DNA of 64,000 nucleotides, taken from UBA7332 sp051652645. Lineage in GTDB: Bacteria; Bacteroidota; Bacteroidia; Bacteroidales; UBA7332. The stretch is taken from NCBI GenBank assembly GCA_051652645.1, contig JBOFUP010000094.1:112180-176179 (forward strand), in the 5' to 3' direction. The translations under genes and the position numbers were made by a program. Each line of letters starts with the position of its first letter. The first letter of the stretch is position 1. The notes below the pieces were generated by a model that saw only the letters and a list, made by a program, of their open reading frames with translations, was not told the DNA's origin and did no database searches. This document shows positions 37,737 to 46,723 of this stretch, in pieces.

Positions 37737-39795
37737 AAGAATCTTTATTAAATTGAACTACCTTGATTTCCGACTCAGCTTGATCCAAGCGCTGAACCTC
37801 TGATAATAATAAGAACTTGCCCCCTGTGTTGCTTTCGGAATACGATGTGAAATCAGGTAATAATTCAACAACTCCTGATAATATCGTATTACGACCTGCA
37901 TAATTACTATATACAGTTCCGATAAGTAGATTTTCTGGTCGATCCAATCGCCCTGCTCGATACAACTGATTAACAACAGATGTATATTGTTTGTCAAAAA
38001 TCTGACCACGAGCCGTTGGATGCGGCCTATGCGAAACACCTATTATCGTGTCAATATTTAAATCTTCTTTTGCATTAACATTGACCCATGCCTTATTTAA
38101 ACAATCAACCTTATCAATAGATTTTCCGTAAGCATTAGTAAGATCCAACTTCACGTCTTTGTAAGCCACCCATCTTATTCTACTCCAAATAGACGAGTCG
38201 ATCCAACCATTATAATCCACTAACTCTATACCAGTTCCAATCTTCAACTCTAACCAACCACTCATTCCTCTATCGTTTCGGTTCGGCAAATCAATCAAGT
38301 ACCCATCACCTAACTTGTCGAAAATAGAGGGTAGTTTGCCTTTAAACTCTCCAATAACCTTTTTATTTGCAGACCATCCTCCAAGCCCAGTATCACTCTC
38401 TCTATTTGAATTATACCATGCCATATAAGAACAGCCCCAAGAACCTTCACCAGCATCCCATCTCTCTATAGTTGAATCAGTCCTATAATGGACACTATTC
38501 CGTAGTTTTGAATTATTAAAATGCGCAATAGCTTTACCATTTTCATCCCTTAGTGTCAAAATAAAAGGCACCCATGCAAAGTTGGCCCAATCTTTGAATC
38601 TCTTCCAATTCCCCTCTTCGTTATGCTGAGAATCTTGCTCGAATGGATTGTTACGAACATCCACCATAAGATCCATACTTAGTTTGATCTTATATTTACC
38701 TCTCTCCTCATTAGTTAGATTAGCGATATAGCAGCTATCTTCTAATCTTAACAACTCACTACCAATAGTACCAGTAGGGTGTGATATCAACTGCGCATCT
38801 CCTCTCTTATAAGAGAACGCAATACCAGCTGAGTCACTTCCAGAGAATACACTTTTTATTTTGAAATATTTACCTCTTGTAGCCACCATTGAGCCTTCCG
38901 CTCCAAGGCTTAATGTTATATTGAAACCAGCCGCTCCCTCTCCTGGTACCTCGACCGAATAAGTCGGTTCTCTATCATCAATACTATCACCATCAATAAC
39001 ACCATTTAGCAGCTCCGTCTTTTCGTATGGAGAGAATGCAACTTCTACATTATTATACGTCTTATCAACTGACAACACTGCATCAGATCCATCCCATACT
39101 ATAGGAGTTGATCCCTGTTCGTGAAATGAGTTTAAATCAAAGAGGGTAACCTTTCCACCTTTTTGTATAATACTTAACCCGAACGGTCGTAAAACTTCCT
39201 CCAATACTTCTTTAACACTTAACACCTCTCCATCTTCATCCCAAAAATTGTCACACAGAAATACTATATCCCTCATAATAGAGTCTTGTGCCGAGGAAGA
39301 TAATTTAGTAGATACCATCTCAATAAGAGAATAGTCATCCAACCTGGTATGCATAAGAGCCAATGAGACCACCTCCGCTGGAGTTATAAAACCAGTGCGA
39401 CTCCACTTGATTCTGTCAAGTATTGCAAAGTCAGAGAAAGTAATTGATAGATCGTAATTCTGAAGCTCAGAGTAAGGCTCTTCGTACAACTCAGGATTCA
39501 ATGAACCTACCCAATATGAGTTACCATCTCTCAATACATGAAGCCATACGGAACCAGGCTTAACACTATACAAGTCTACAAAGCGCCTATCTGTATCTGA
39601 CTCCAAAGTAATTGTACAGCTAGACGATCGAATTGGGTCATTCTTATCCACCTCACTCCATTCAATTTCAATGGGGTTTTCGGCGAAATACACTTCTTGA
39701 GCAGTCGTAGCCTCATCTGCTTCTATATAGATCTCTGCCCTATATAGAATATTATCAACTGATGCGAATTCGCCCCAATATTTCAACTGTATCAT
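37711..39795 (-). CDS. Putative tail-tip/baseplate protein
   Basis: 694 residues, without membrane segments. It lies directly after the tape measure gene (ATGA overlap at 39792-39795), where siphoviruses encode the distal tail and tail-associated proteins. The N-terminal 120 residues are beta-rich (IEIEWSEVDKNDPIRSSSC) and there is a segment around residue 200-260 (SVKEVLEEVLRPFGLSIIQ) typical of hub-like domains. Assignment rests mostly on gene order. Confidence 0.65.
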   Translation of the reverse strand: MIQLKYWGEFASVDNILYRAEIYIEADEATTAQEVYFAENPIEIEWSEVDKNDPIRSSSCTITLESDTDRRFVDLYSVKPGSVWLHVLRDGNSYWVGSLNPELYEEPYSELQNYDLSITFSDFAILDRIKWSRTGFITPAEVVSLALMHTRLDDYSLIEMVSTKLSSSAQDSIMRDIVFLCDNFWDEDGEVLSVKEVLEEVLRPFGLSIIQKGGKVTLFDLNSFHEQGSTPIVWDGSDAVLSVDKTYNNVEVAFSPYEKTELLNGVIDGDSIDDREPTYSVEVPGEGAAGFNITLSLGAEGSMVATRGKYFKIKSVFSGSDSAGIAFSYKRGDAQLISHPTGTIGSELLRLEDSCYIANLTNEERGKYKIKLSMDLMVDVRNNPFEQDSQHNEEGNWKRFKDWANFAWVPFILTLRDENGKAIAHFNNSKLRNSVHYRTDSTIERWDAGEGSWGCSYMAWYNSNRESDTGLGGWSANKKVIGEFKGKLPSIFDKLGDGYLIDLPNRNDRGMSGWLELKIGTGIELVDYNGWIDSSIWSRIRWVAYKDVKLDLTNAYGKSIDKVDCLNKAWVNVNAKEDLNIDTIIGVSHRPHPTARGQIFDKQYTSVVNQLYRAGRLDRPENLLIGTVYSNYAGRNTILSGVVELLPDFTSYSESNTGGKFLLLSEVQRLDQAESEIKVVQFNKDSYDGIKWTV

Positions 39796-42404
39796 CTTGT
39801 ACGCGATCTTATTGATTGTTCTTTATTCATTACTGCCACGAGTGATCTCCCTTTAATTCTAAATTCTGCAACACCAGACCCAGCACCATCAGACTCTATA
39901 AGCTTTCTGAGTTTAGACAACGGCGCTATTACTTCAGGATCATTAGACGCTCCAGGATATTCACCCACCATTGCTAGCGTAGGGCCTGACACGATACCTC
40001 CATTTGCAAATTTGGGGATAGAAGCCATAGCTGCTATTATACCTGCAACTCCTGCAACCCCTGCTATCCATCCCACTGGTCCTAATGCAGCGCTAGAAGA
40101 CAAAGCTCCAGCAGCAGCATTAGCTACTTTGGCATTAGTGTCTGCTTTTGTTACAGCGGTAGAGGCTGTTTGAAGGCCCATCATGCTAATGATAGCAGGT
40201 ATAGCTTGAGAGATAGAAGCCAATACCGCTGCACCATACTGTATCCACGATCCAGTATTTCCACCTACTATCCCACCTATTTCACTCATTATAGCACCGA
40301 CACCCTGCATACCAGCACCAACCATCTCAACGCTACTCATGGCCTTATTGCGCAACACTGAGGAAAACTCAATAAAAACACTTTGCAACCTCTGCACATT
40401 TCTACTAGCACTGTCAGCCCAATCACCAATGACGCTATTTTTGCCCCAGATGGATTCTGTGAAAGTTAAAGACTGCGCTAATGACTTAGACAATCCATCC
40501 ACCGTCTTATTCATGCTCTTCGACACGGAATCAAGCGTTTGTTTCCATAGGGTTTCAAACTCAGCTGTTCCGTATTGAGAAGAAGGATCTATGGGTACAA
40601 ATGCAGGACCAGAACTAAGAGACCCAACAGTTGCCTCACCAGAGGTATATGACTTTAAGACTATAAGAGCTAGATTAGCATTGAGCAAATCCTCCAAAGC
40701 CCTCTTCTCTCGCTCAATCTCCGCAGCCCTTTCTATTGAAGCCCCCTTCTGCGATTCCCTTAACAATTTAATTGAATCCTCAAGGGCGCCAATTGAGCCA
40801 GCTGCATACTTACCTTCCTCTGTGAGCCCTTTAAGCAGATCAAGAAGAGTATTAACCTTTGGCGCGGCAGTAGTAGCAGATTCGTCAATCCCTGATATAG
40901 CCTTTGACACATCATCAACAGCCGCACTAGTTTCGTTGCTTATTCCGAATAATGACTTTAACTTATTCCATAATGAAGAGATTGCACTACTTGCTTTTTC
41001 AAATGCCTTAACAAGATACTCCCATACCACAGAGGCGAATTCTTTTACAGCAGTCCAACATTTATCGACGATAACCCTAAATGATTCACAGTTGTTATAC
41101 GCATACACTAGAGCTGCCACCATAGCCCCAATAGCAATAACGACCATTGCTATTGGATTAGCGGACATAATAGCGTTTAGAGTAGCAGTAGCAGCACTCA
41201 TAATCTTAGTAGCCGCAACACCAGCCAATGTTGCTACCCTCTTTGCATTCTCAGCAGTAGCAACGCTCATTACGCCATTTTTTACAGCAGACATAAGTGG
41301 AATCATTTGAGCTAACATCACCAAATTCTCACCACCAACGGCTATCCATGGTGTTAATCCGCCCGCTAGTTCCGCAAAGCCAATCTTAAGATCATCAACA
41401 GCAGCCCTCATTCTATCCATCTTAGCTGCATTAGTTTCAGTTCTAATAGCGGCTTGTTCTTGAGCAACTGAACTATCGGTTACCCGATTGGTCATCTCCT
41501 CAACTGCACTTGCATTAGTTATAAGGAATTGTGCGGCAGCAATATTCTCCATGCCGAATAGCTTCGACAAATAGGTAACATCGGTTAGTTTAGGCTTCAG
41601 GGCCTCAAGAGCAGTAGACAACCCTGTTTCCCCTAAGTCTATTCCTAATTCGGTCTGAAGCTTGAGCATTATATTCCTCAATGCAGTACCTGCTTCAGCT
41701 CCCTTTAGATTATTCTTAGAGAGAACCTCTATAGCTCCTGCCGTTTGCTCTACTGTTAGGCCAGCAGCACTAGCAGCAGCGCCGACAACTTTAAACGACT
41801 GAGCCAACTCTGGTATTTCAGCAGCTCCATACTTGGATCCCGCAGCTAATACATTAATAACTCTATTAGCCTCATCCGCAGATAACCCAAACTGGTTAAT
41901 TGTACCAGCAAGAGCTTGCGCTGCCTCTCCAACGGAAATACCCGCAGCCTGTGCAAGCGTAATAGCTCTTTCCTGAATCTCATTAAGCCCATCCAATCCA
42001 ATTTTTGAGACATCAATATTTGATGCCAATATCTTATATGAATCAGCAACGCCAGAAGCGCCCAATCCACTCTCTTTGCCGAGTCGCCTTGATGACTCCT
42101 CTAACTTTTTAAGCTCCTCACCTGTTATACCTGTAATAGCAGAGAGGTCAGCCATTGATTGACCAAATGTAACACCCTTTGATGTTAGCTCTGTTAGCGT
42201 TTTTGAATAGCCGTCGAGCATTTGCAATGTGGTTGCAAAAGATATCTGAGACAGTCGTTCACAAACACTACTCAGTCTACTTGCATTATTAGTAACCTCG
42301 CCAGCTATAGCATTAGCTTGATTTAACGAGGATGTTATTTTGGTAATACTTGCAGAAATCTTATCTTTAAGCTCAACTAGTATTTGAAAACTTAAACTCT
42401 TCAT
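39792..42404 (-). CDS. Tail tape measure protein (TP901 type)
   Basis: 870 residues, the longest gene of the tail block. It shows long helical N-terminal segments, a TP901-core-like region (AAGISVGEAAQALAGTINQF and LSKNNLKGAEAGTALRN, residues about 150-260), two hydrophobic stretches (residues about 385-430 and 740-800), and a C-terminal FANGGIVSGPTLAMVGEYPG motif common in tape measure proteins. It sets tail length and may help DNA entry. It follows the chaperone genes. Confidence 0.9.
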   Translation of the reverse strand: MKSLSFQILVELKDKISASITKITSSLNQANAIAGEVTNNASRLSSVCERLSQISFATTLQMLDGYSKTLTELTSKGVTFGQSMADLSAITGITGEELKKLEESSRRLGKESGLGASGVADSYKILASNIDVSKIGLDGLNEIQERAITLAQAAGISVGEAAQALAGTINQFGLSADEANRVINVLAAGSKYGAAEIPELAQSFKVVGAAASAAGLTVEQTAGAIEVLSKNNLKGAEAGTALRNIMLKLQTELGIDLGETGLSTALEALKPKLTDVTYLSKLFGMENIAAAQFLITNASAVEEMTNRVTDSSVAQEQAAIRTETNAAKMDRMRAAVDDLKIGFAELAGGLTPWIAVGGENLVMLAQMIPLMSAVKNGVMSVATAENAKRVATLAGVAATKIMSAATATLNAIMSANPIAMVVIAIGAMVAALVYAYNNCESFRVIVDKCWTAVKEFASVVWEYLVKAFEKASSAISSLWNKLKSLFGISNETSAAVDDVSKAISGIDESATTAAPKVNTLLDLLKGLTEEGKYAAGSIGALEDSIKLLRESQKGASIERAAEIEREKRALEDLLNANLALIVLKSYTSGEATVGSLSSGPAFVPIDPSSQYGTAEFETLWKQTLDSVSKSMNKTVDGLSKSLAQSLTFTESIWGKNSVIGDWADSASRNVQRLQSVFIEFSSVLRNKAMSSVEMVGAGMQGVGAIMSEIGGIVGGNTGSWIQYGAAVLASISQAIPAIISMMGLQTASTAVTKADTNAKVANAAAGALSSSAALGPVGWIAGVAGVAGIIAAMASIPKFANGGIVSGPTLAMVGEYPGASNDPEVIAPLSKLRKLIESDGAGSGVAEFRIKGRSLVAVMNKEQSIRSRTR

Positions 42405-42496
42405 TAATGGAACTACTCTTTAGGATCATACTTGCGTACGTCTTACTACGCTTTTTCTACTCTCTATTCAAATCCCTATGGAACAATAGCAAGGAT

Positions 42497-42787
42497 TTAT
42501 TTAAATAAACTCTTCGCTTTTTCAAAAGACTCTAACGTGCTTAGCGCCACAGCAGCTTTCGCTTGAGTTTTCTCCCACTCAAACTCTGCTAGGTCTTTAG
42601 GAGCTGTAGCCTTCCCCCGCACTGCGGTAATTATGCCTGCGGCCATCCAGCGTGATCTAACCCAACGCTGCTTCTCTTTCGCGTCTTCATCACCATACCA
42701 AGAATCAGCTATTGCCGTAAACTCAAAGGGGGTTAGCCTCTCAAAGTCATCATAGCTTAATCTGATCCGACCCAAGGCAACCCCCAA
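42497..42787 (-). CDS. Tail assembly chaperone, frameshift (T) part
   Basis: 96 residues from a TTG; no ATG or good ribosome site is seen. The frame is open upstream to the A9 run at 42809-42817, reading VTTIEELLG in the -1 frame of the preceding gene. It contains WVRSRWMAAGIITAVRG, in the style of phage chaperone/GTA proteins. It is therefore best read as the second part of a G-T type fusion made by -1 frameshifting, located between tail tube and tape measure as in lambda-like tails. Confidence 0.7.
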   Translation of the reverse strand: MGVALGRIRLSYDDFERLTPFEFTAIADSWYGDEDAKEKQRWVRSRWMAAGIITAVRGKATAPKDLAEFEWEKTQAKAAVALSTLESFEKAKSLFK

Positions 42788-42804
42788 TAACTCCTCTATT
42801 GTTG

Positions 42805-43104
42805 TTACTTTTTTTTTGCATCAGTGTCATCATTAGACTCTGATGCTGAGAATACATCGTTAGAGAATCCAACAATATCATCTGCTGTCAGATGATCAGC
42901 CATCTCCTCCATCGTGTATTCGAATTTAACCCCCTCAGCCTTACTCGCTGATGCAAAACATGAATGGAGAAGATGAAGAACGTCCTCTGTATTGGTAGAA
43001 TCTATCGCTTGAACGTCTCTACCCGTAGCCCTTTTAAATCGCAACATCGCACCCATTGTCATATGACACGGGTAAAAAACTCCGTTAATCTCTAATCTCT
43101 TCAT
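42805..43104 (-). CDS. Tail assembly chaperone, G part
   Basis: 99 residues (KRLEINGVFYPCHMTMGAML at the start), a small acidic protein ending in DDTDAKKK. Position between the tail tube and tape measure genes fits a lambda gpG-like tail chaperone. Its start overlaps the end of the tube gene by 20 bp. The last codons form a slippery run. Confidence 0.7.
   Translation of the reverse strand: MKRLEINGVFYPCHMTMGAMLRFKRATGRDVQAIDSTNTEDVLHLLHSCFASASKAEGVKFEYTMEEMADHLTADDIVGFSNDVFSASESNDDTDAKKK
42808..42814 (-). promoter_or_regulatory. -1 frameshift slippery heptamer A AAA AAG
   Basis: On the minus strand the zero frame reads GCA AAA AAA AAG TAA. The heptamer A.AAA.AAG is in the correct register for a tandem -1 slip, like E. 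coli dnaX, and slipping joins the 99-residue frame to the downstream one, bypassing the immediate TAA stop. Confidence 0.75.
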
Positions 43105-43564
43105 ACTCTACAGATAATTGTGTTATACTTTTTTTAGTAACTACCTCTCCACTATTTTCAAATGTGCAACTATATGTTGCATCTTCTCCAGCTGGCGATG
43201 ACTCATTAAGAGCTGAGATGATAAAATTACCCTCTTCATACTCATCTCCAACAGACTCATCCTTTAACGCATACTTCAACAATACCTCTTCACCCGCCTT
43301 CATCTTCTTGAGTAATTCCGAATACCCAACTCCAGCATCGTATGATCTTAGAGCATCTACCTTAATTGTACACGAGTTGCCAGTAACCATCTTTTTAGAC
43401 CACTTTCCAGTATCCTTTGTTTTTCGCACCTTCGTTTCCGCGCTATAGTCCACAGAATGACTCGTAGCATGAAGAGTTGGCTTCCATTCTGGAGCTGATC
43501 CCGACGAACTGGTATTCATATACACCATTATATCATTACCTTCGACTACACCTTCCTTTAGCAT
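43085..43564 (-). CDS. Major tail tube protein
   Basis: 159 residues, beta-rich, with HSVDYSAETKVRKTKDTGKW and a C-terminal YSCTFENSGEVVTKKS strand pair, as in TP901-1/lambda-type tail tube proteins. It precedes the chaperone and tape measure genes, the canonical order for long-tailed phages. Confidence 0.75.
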   Translation of the reverse strand: MLKEGVVEGNDIMVYMNTSSSGSAPEWKPTLHATSHSVDYSAETKVRKTKDTGKWSKKMVTGNSCTIKVDALRSYDAGVGYSELLKKMKAGEEVLLKYALKDESVGDEYEEGNFIISALNESSPAGEDATYSCTFENSGEVVTKKSITQLSVEYEEIRD

Positions 43565-43572
43565 ATACTTAT

Positions 43573-44073
43573 TTAATGTTGTTTAGAACTCAAATACCCA
43601 CCAATTACCACCCCAGCAATAACCCCCAATAAGAATATATCCACAGATGGTGACCTTGTCTTCTCCTCTACCTCTGCAATACTTGCCTGACCTAATATCT
43701 GTAATTGCCTCTCATATTCCTGTACTAAAAGCAATATAGAATCGCACCTAGCTGTGATATAAATCGAATCTCCATGCCTCTCAAGAGTAAGCTTGGCTTG
43801 ATAACCACTATCTTCAATCACAGTCATGCCAGATGGTATCTCCTTAAGACGATCAAGAGTCACGCCTATTACAGCCTTGGATGAAGGAAGAGTTGTTTGT
43901 ACAATTCGCCCCCTCTCATTGAAATTAATAAGAGACTTACTCTCCTGCTCTGAGACTGTGCTGCGTTGAGCTGCGCAGCTCCCGCTTAACAGGGCAAGCA
44001 TGATAATGCTCGCAACCTTGTATACTCCTAACAGCTCTTTCCAGCTGAGCCAATCTTGCATATATTTCTTCAT
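43573..44073 (-). CDS. Small lipoprotein/membrane protein, outer-spanin candidate
   Basis: 166 residues. The N-terminus has a hydrophobic stretch ending in a cysteine (ASIIMLALLSGSC), a possible lipoprotein signal; the C-terminus has a second hydrophobic segment (VDIFLLGVIAGVVIGGYL). The middle is a helix-rich periplasmic-type region. Its 5' part overlaps the 3' end of the 104-residue coiled-coil gene by 137 bp, an arrangement like Rz/Rz1. A C-terminal membrane segment is not usual for an o-spanin, so the call is tentative. Confidence 0.55.
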   Translation of the reverse strand: MKKYMQDWLSWKELLGVYKVASIIMLALLSGSCAAQRSTVSEQESKSLINFNERGRIVQTTLPSSKAVIGVTLDRLKEIPSGMTVIEDSGYQAKLTLERHGDSIYITARCDSILLLVQEYERQLQILGQASIAEVEEKTRSPSVDIFLLGVIAGVVIGGYLSSKQH

Positions 44074-44251
44074 ACTCTTTCTTTTGCTGCCTTACCGACT
44101 CCTTGACGTCGTTATACATCTGTTTGTAGATATCATGCTCCTCCTTATTAGTTTGTGCAACTCTTGATCGTCTACTTGTCAACCATCCAATAATGGAGCC
44201 AATAAAACCAGATGGCAAGGCAAACATTAATAGTGTCCATACATTATCCAT
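43937..44251 (-). CDS. Membrane-anchored coiled-coil protein, inner-spanin candidate
   Basis: 104 residues: an N-terminal membrane segment (LLMFALPSGFIGSIIGWL), a basic patch, then a coiled coil (residues about 35-75) and a short Cys/His-rich stretch CEHYHACPVKREL. It lies 10 bp after the lysozyme gene. Size and layout fit an i-spanin (Rz-like), with the overlapping lipoprotein gene as partner. A holin was considered but there is only one membrane segment. Confidence 0.55.
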   Translation of the reverse strand: MDNVWTLLMFALPSGFIGSIIGWLTSRRSRVAQTNKEEHDIYKQMYNDVKESVRQQKKEYEEIYARLAQLERAVRSIQGCEHYHACPVKRELRSSTQHSLRAGE

Positions 44252-44260
44252 ACTACCTCC

Positions 44261-44704
44261 TTATTTCAGAAAGTAGAGCTTAAGCTCCTCCTCTCTCCTT
44301 TTTACAAGACCTGGCAATACCGTAGATCCTGCTTTATTCCACCGACGGAATTGATTGACGATATCTGGATCACTCTGATCAGCCTTTACTCTTTTCAATA
44401 GAGTAGAATTATTAAGATTCCTAGCACCCACATTGTAAGTAAAACTCACAAGAGCAGCAAATTGATTACTAGTCAATACAACACCCTTAGTAGCTTCCAA
44501 TACGGCTTCGCCAAAAACCGCCAGGTCTTTAGCTAACAGCCGATCAGCCTCCTCTTGCGAGATCACCATACCATCACTCACATCACTACCCGTATGCCCA
44601 TAGCCAATTGTCAACACATTAGCTGGACACTTGTAGGCTATCAAGCGACACCCTTCATGTCGCTTGATAAATTCAATATCCCTACTCCTTAGAACCATCG
44701 CCAT
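44261..44704 (-). CDS. Phage lysozyme (GH24 endolysin)
   Basis: 147 residues. The GH24 catalytic triad region is visible: IKRHEGCRLIAYKCPANVLTIGYGHTG with Glu at residue 15, and later FAALVSFTYNVGARNL and FRRWNKAGSTVLPGLVKRREEE. No signal peptide is evident, so a holin or other export is needed. It overlaps the capsid gene by 23 bp and sits inside the structural operon. Confidence 0.92.
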   Translation of the reverse strand: MAMVLRSRDIEFIKRHEGCRLIAYKCPANVLTIGYGHTGSDVSDGMVISQEEADRLLAKDLAVFGEAVLEATKGVVLTSNQFAALVSFTYNVGARNLNNSTLLKRVKADQSDPDIVNQFRRWNKAGSTVLPGLVKRREEELKLYFLK

Positions 44705-45620
44705 CTAGCTTATCCCCTGAGTCTACGACTAACTCACTAAGAGATGCCGCTACAGCTGAGGGTTTATCAGAGTAAATTGCAGAAATTCCAATCTTCCTCA
44801 ACGGCAAAGCCTGGAATCTACCTTGGAAGCCCATGATATCACCTCGCTGCTCTGGATCTTTCTCCTTAGAAAATAGAGTCATTGAGCCATCTGCTCTACA
44901 TACCGACTTCTCGTGATACAATACTGACGCAGAAGCTGAAGCCTCATCTACATCTGCCGTGAATGCCAACTTCTTACCAGTACTAATATTATAGTGAGGC
45001 ATCTTGCTGTAAGAATAAAAGTCGATAGTGCTAAATAGCTTGCCCCCAGACACCATCTCTCTATACTGCTTAATATCCGCTACCTGAAGATCATTCATGT
45101 GCATAGGGCTCAACACTAACACCAACTCTGACTGAGGAATATCCCTGCCTGTCATCTCTGTAATTAGGGCTAATACATCCTCGAATGTAAGAGCATTGAA
45201 TCCCCATCTATTTACAGCACCAGTTGTCTTCAATACAGGGGTCAATTCAGTGTTTTCGGTAGGCGCCCAATTATGGATAGCCATACGGCCTTTTTTAAGC
45301 AGCATAGCCGCCTTATGACCACGCACGACTGACTCAGACTTAGCGTAAGAGGTCTCTGTCTCTTCAATATTACGAACAACAGTGTTGACTGTATCCAATG
45401 TATGCAATGGAATCTCCTTAGGGATATCCTCTCTAGTTGCCACTGGTACAGGGTATACTGCATTATCCACCAATACCTCTGGATCTACTCCAGCCTCAGC
45501 AAGATGCAAAACCGAATTATCAACATGCTCACTTAAATCTACCGATCGTCTCAAGAAGTGCGCCTCTGGATAGAAGTTCTCCAAGATCATATCGATCCAC
45601 CACTCTTTATTTACTGCCAT
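44682..45620 (-). CDS. Major capsid protein (putative)
   Basis: 312 residues. It follows the protease/scaffold gene by 12 bp, has the expected length, and has the mixed alpha/beta, acidic composition of an HK97-fold coat protein, with no competing candidate in the cluster. Characteristic segments include FLRRSVDLSEHVDNSVLHLA and WGFNALTFEDVLALITEMTG. No specific motif confirms it, so the assignment comes from position. Confidence 0.75.
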   Translation of the reverse strand: MAVNKEWWIDMILENFYPEAHFLRRSVDLSEHVDNSVLHLAEAGVDPEVLVDNAVYPVPVATREDIPKEIPLHTLDTVNTVVRNIEETETSYAKSESVVRGHKAAMLLKKGRMAIHNWAPTENTELTPVLKTTGAVNRWGFNALTFEDVLALITEMTGRDIPQSELVLVLSPMHMNDLQVADIKQYREMVSGGKLFSTIDFYSYSKMPHYNISTGKKLAFTADVDEASASASVLYHEKSVCRADGSMTLFSKEKDPEQRGDIMGFQGRFQALPLRKIGISAIYSDKPSAVAASLSELVVDSGDKLDGDGSKE

Positions 45621-45632
45621 ATCTATCTATGT

Positions 45633-46568
45633 TTATTTGATTTTACTTTGCAATGCTAGAAACTTAGCATTATCATTTAGCTTGAGTTGCGTCAGCCCCT
45701 GTGGATCATTCTTAGCCCAATCCTTATACGTCCATGAGTCGCGACCTGAAGAGCCTTCTGTTGCGTTATTGCTTACCGATTGACTCAGATTACGCTTAGC
45801 AGGGATGCGACTCAATGCCGTCTCAGCAAGACTAAGGTTGCTCTTAGCCAAAGTAATGAACGTCTCCTTCTCTTCGGCCGTAATCTTCCCCTCAGATATA
45901 GCTGACTCGACAAGTGATAATGCAGCGCTATCTTTTTGCTGTTGCAATGCCAGATTAATAGCATTATAATTCTGTTGCAACTCAACAATCGCCAATGAAA
46001 CACTTTCGCTAGAGGCCTCTTGTGTCAATCCCAATGCAGACAATGCCGCTTCACTTAATTTCACACTTGATTTAGGTGCATTTTTATCCATATCATCTTT
46101 TTTATTTAATTGATCCAATTCACTTGCCTGTGCACATAGCGCTACGACATCACTAGTACTCAATTCCTGCATTTGGCTATTGTATAGCCTAATTGCACCA
46201 CTATTAGAAGGAACAGCCACCAAGGAGACCTCACATAATTCACATGATGTGACGACTAAATCTTGATCATCCTCTGTTGAATACTCCATCCTCTTGATCA
46301 TAATACCCATTGATGACCCTTTCAAGAATCCTCTGTCTACTTTTCCTTTTGTGGACAAGGCCAATTCATCTCCCTCATCAAACTCGATATCCATATCCAG
46401 CTTAGAACCATTAGTAGTCCAACTATTCCATCTACCAATAATCTTATCTCTATCATGCTCTAATAGCGCTACTGGATTCTCTTTAAATCTAGAAAAGTCA
46501 ATCCCAGAATTCAATACGCGAAAGCCGTGCGAACATTTAACTGACTCGTCGTTGATGTAAAACTTCAT
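45633..46568 (-). CDS. Prohead protease fused to scaffold domain
   Basis: About 311 residues from the ATG at 46568 (MKFYINDESV), preferred over an upstream TTG/ATG because the conserved protease begins there. Residues 1-150 are a U35/S78-type HK97 prohead protease: ALLEHDRDKIIGRW (His), FLKGSSMGIMI (Ser) and CELCEVSLVAVPSN (Glu). Residues about 160-290 are helical and Glu/Gln-rich, a scaffold-like region, ending in a conserved-looking WTYKDWAKNDPQGL. It starts the minus-strand late operon. Confidence 0.87.
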   Translation of the reverse strand: MKFYINDESVKCSHGFRVLNSGIDFSRFKENPVALLEHDRDKIIGRWNSWTTNGSKLDMDIEFDEGDELALSTKGKVDRGFLKGSSMGIMIKRMEYSTEDDQDLVVTSCELCEVSLVAVPSNSGAIRLYNSQMQELSTSDVVALCAQASELDQLNKKDDMDKNAPKSSVKLSEAALSALGLTQEASSESVSLAIVELQQNYNAINLALQQQKDSAALSLVESAISEGKITAEEKETFITLAKSNLSLAETALSRIPAKRNLSQSVSNNATEGSSGRDSWTYKDWAKNDPQGLTQLKLNDNAKFLALQSKIK

Positions 46569-46619
46569 ATACTCTACATGTACTAATTGTATTATACTAT
46601 ATCCTATCTCAATGCTCCG

Positions 46620-46649
46620 CAAACATACTGAGGTTATTTTGCGACCAAA
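46620..46649 (-). promoter_or_regulatory. Late promoter candidate for the head-tail operon
   Basis: On the minus strand TTTG (46646-46649), 18 nt, TATGTTTG (46620-46627), about 50 bp upstream of the protease start. It lies in the 155-bp gap between the divergent late operons. Confidence 0.55.
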
Positions 46650-46723
46650 AACAAAGTGAATAGACTCTTCACTATGCTTGATTATCAGTTAGTTTTCAAA
46701 GAGATTTGCACAAAAAGAAAGGT

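Noticed and set aside
40591..41310. 239-residue plus-strand frame inside the tape measure gene
   Set aside because: Antisense shadow of an Ala/Ser-rich gene with strong sense-strand evidence; low-complexity translation.
42497..42787. Independent gene starting at TTG 42787
   Set aside because: No ribosome site or ATG; the frame continues upstream to an in-register slippery run, so a frameshift extension explains it better.
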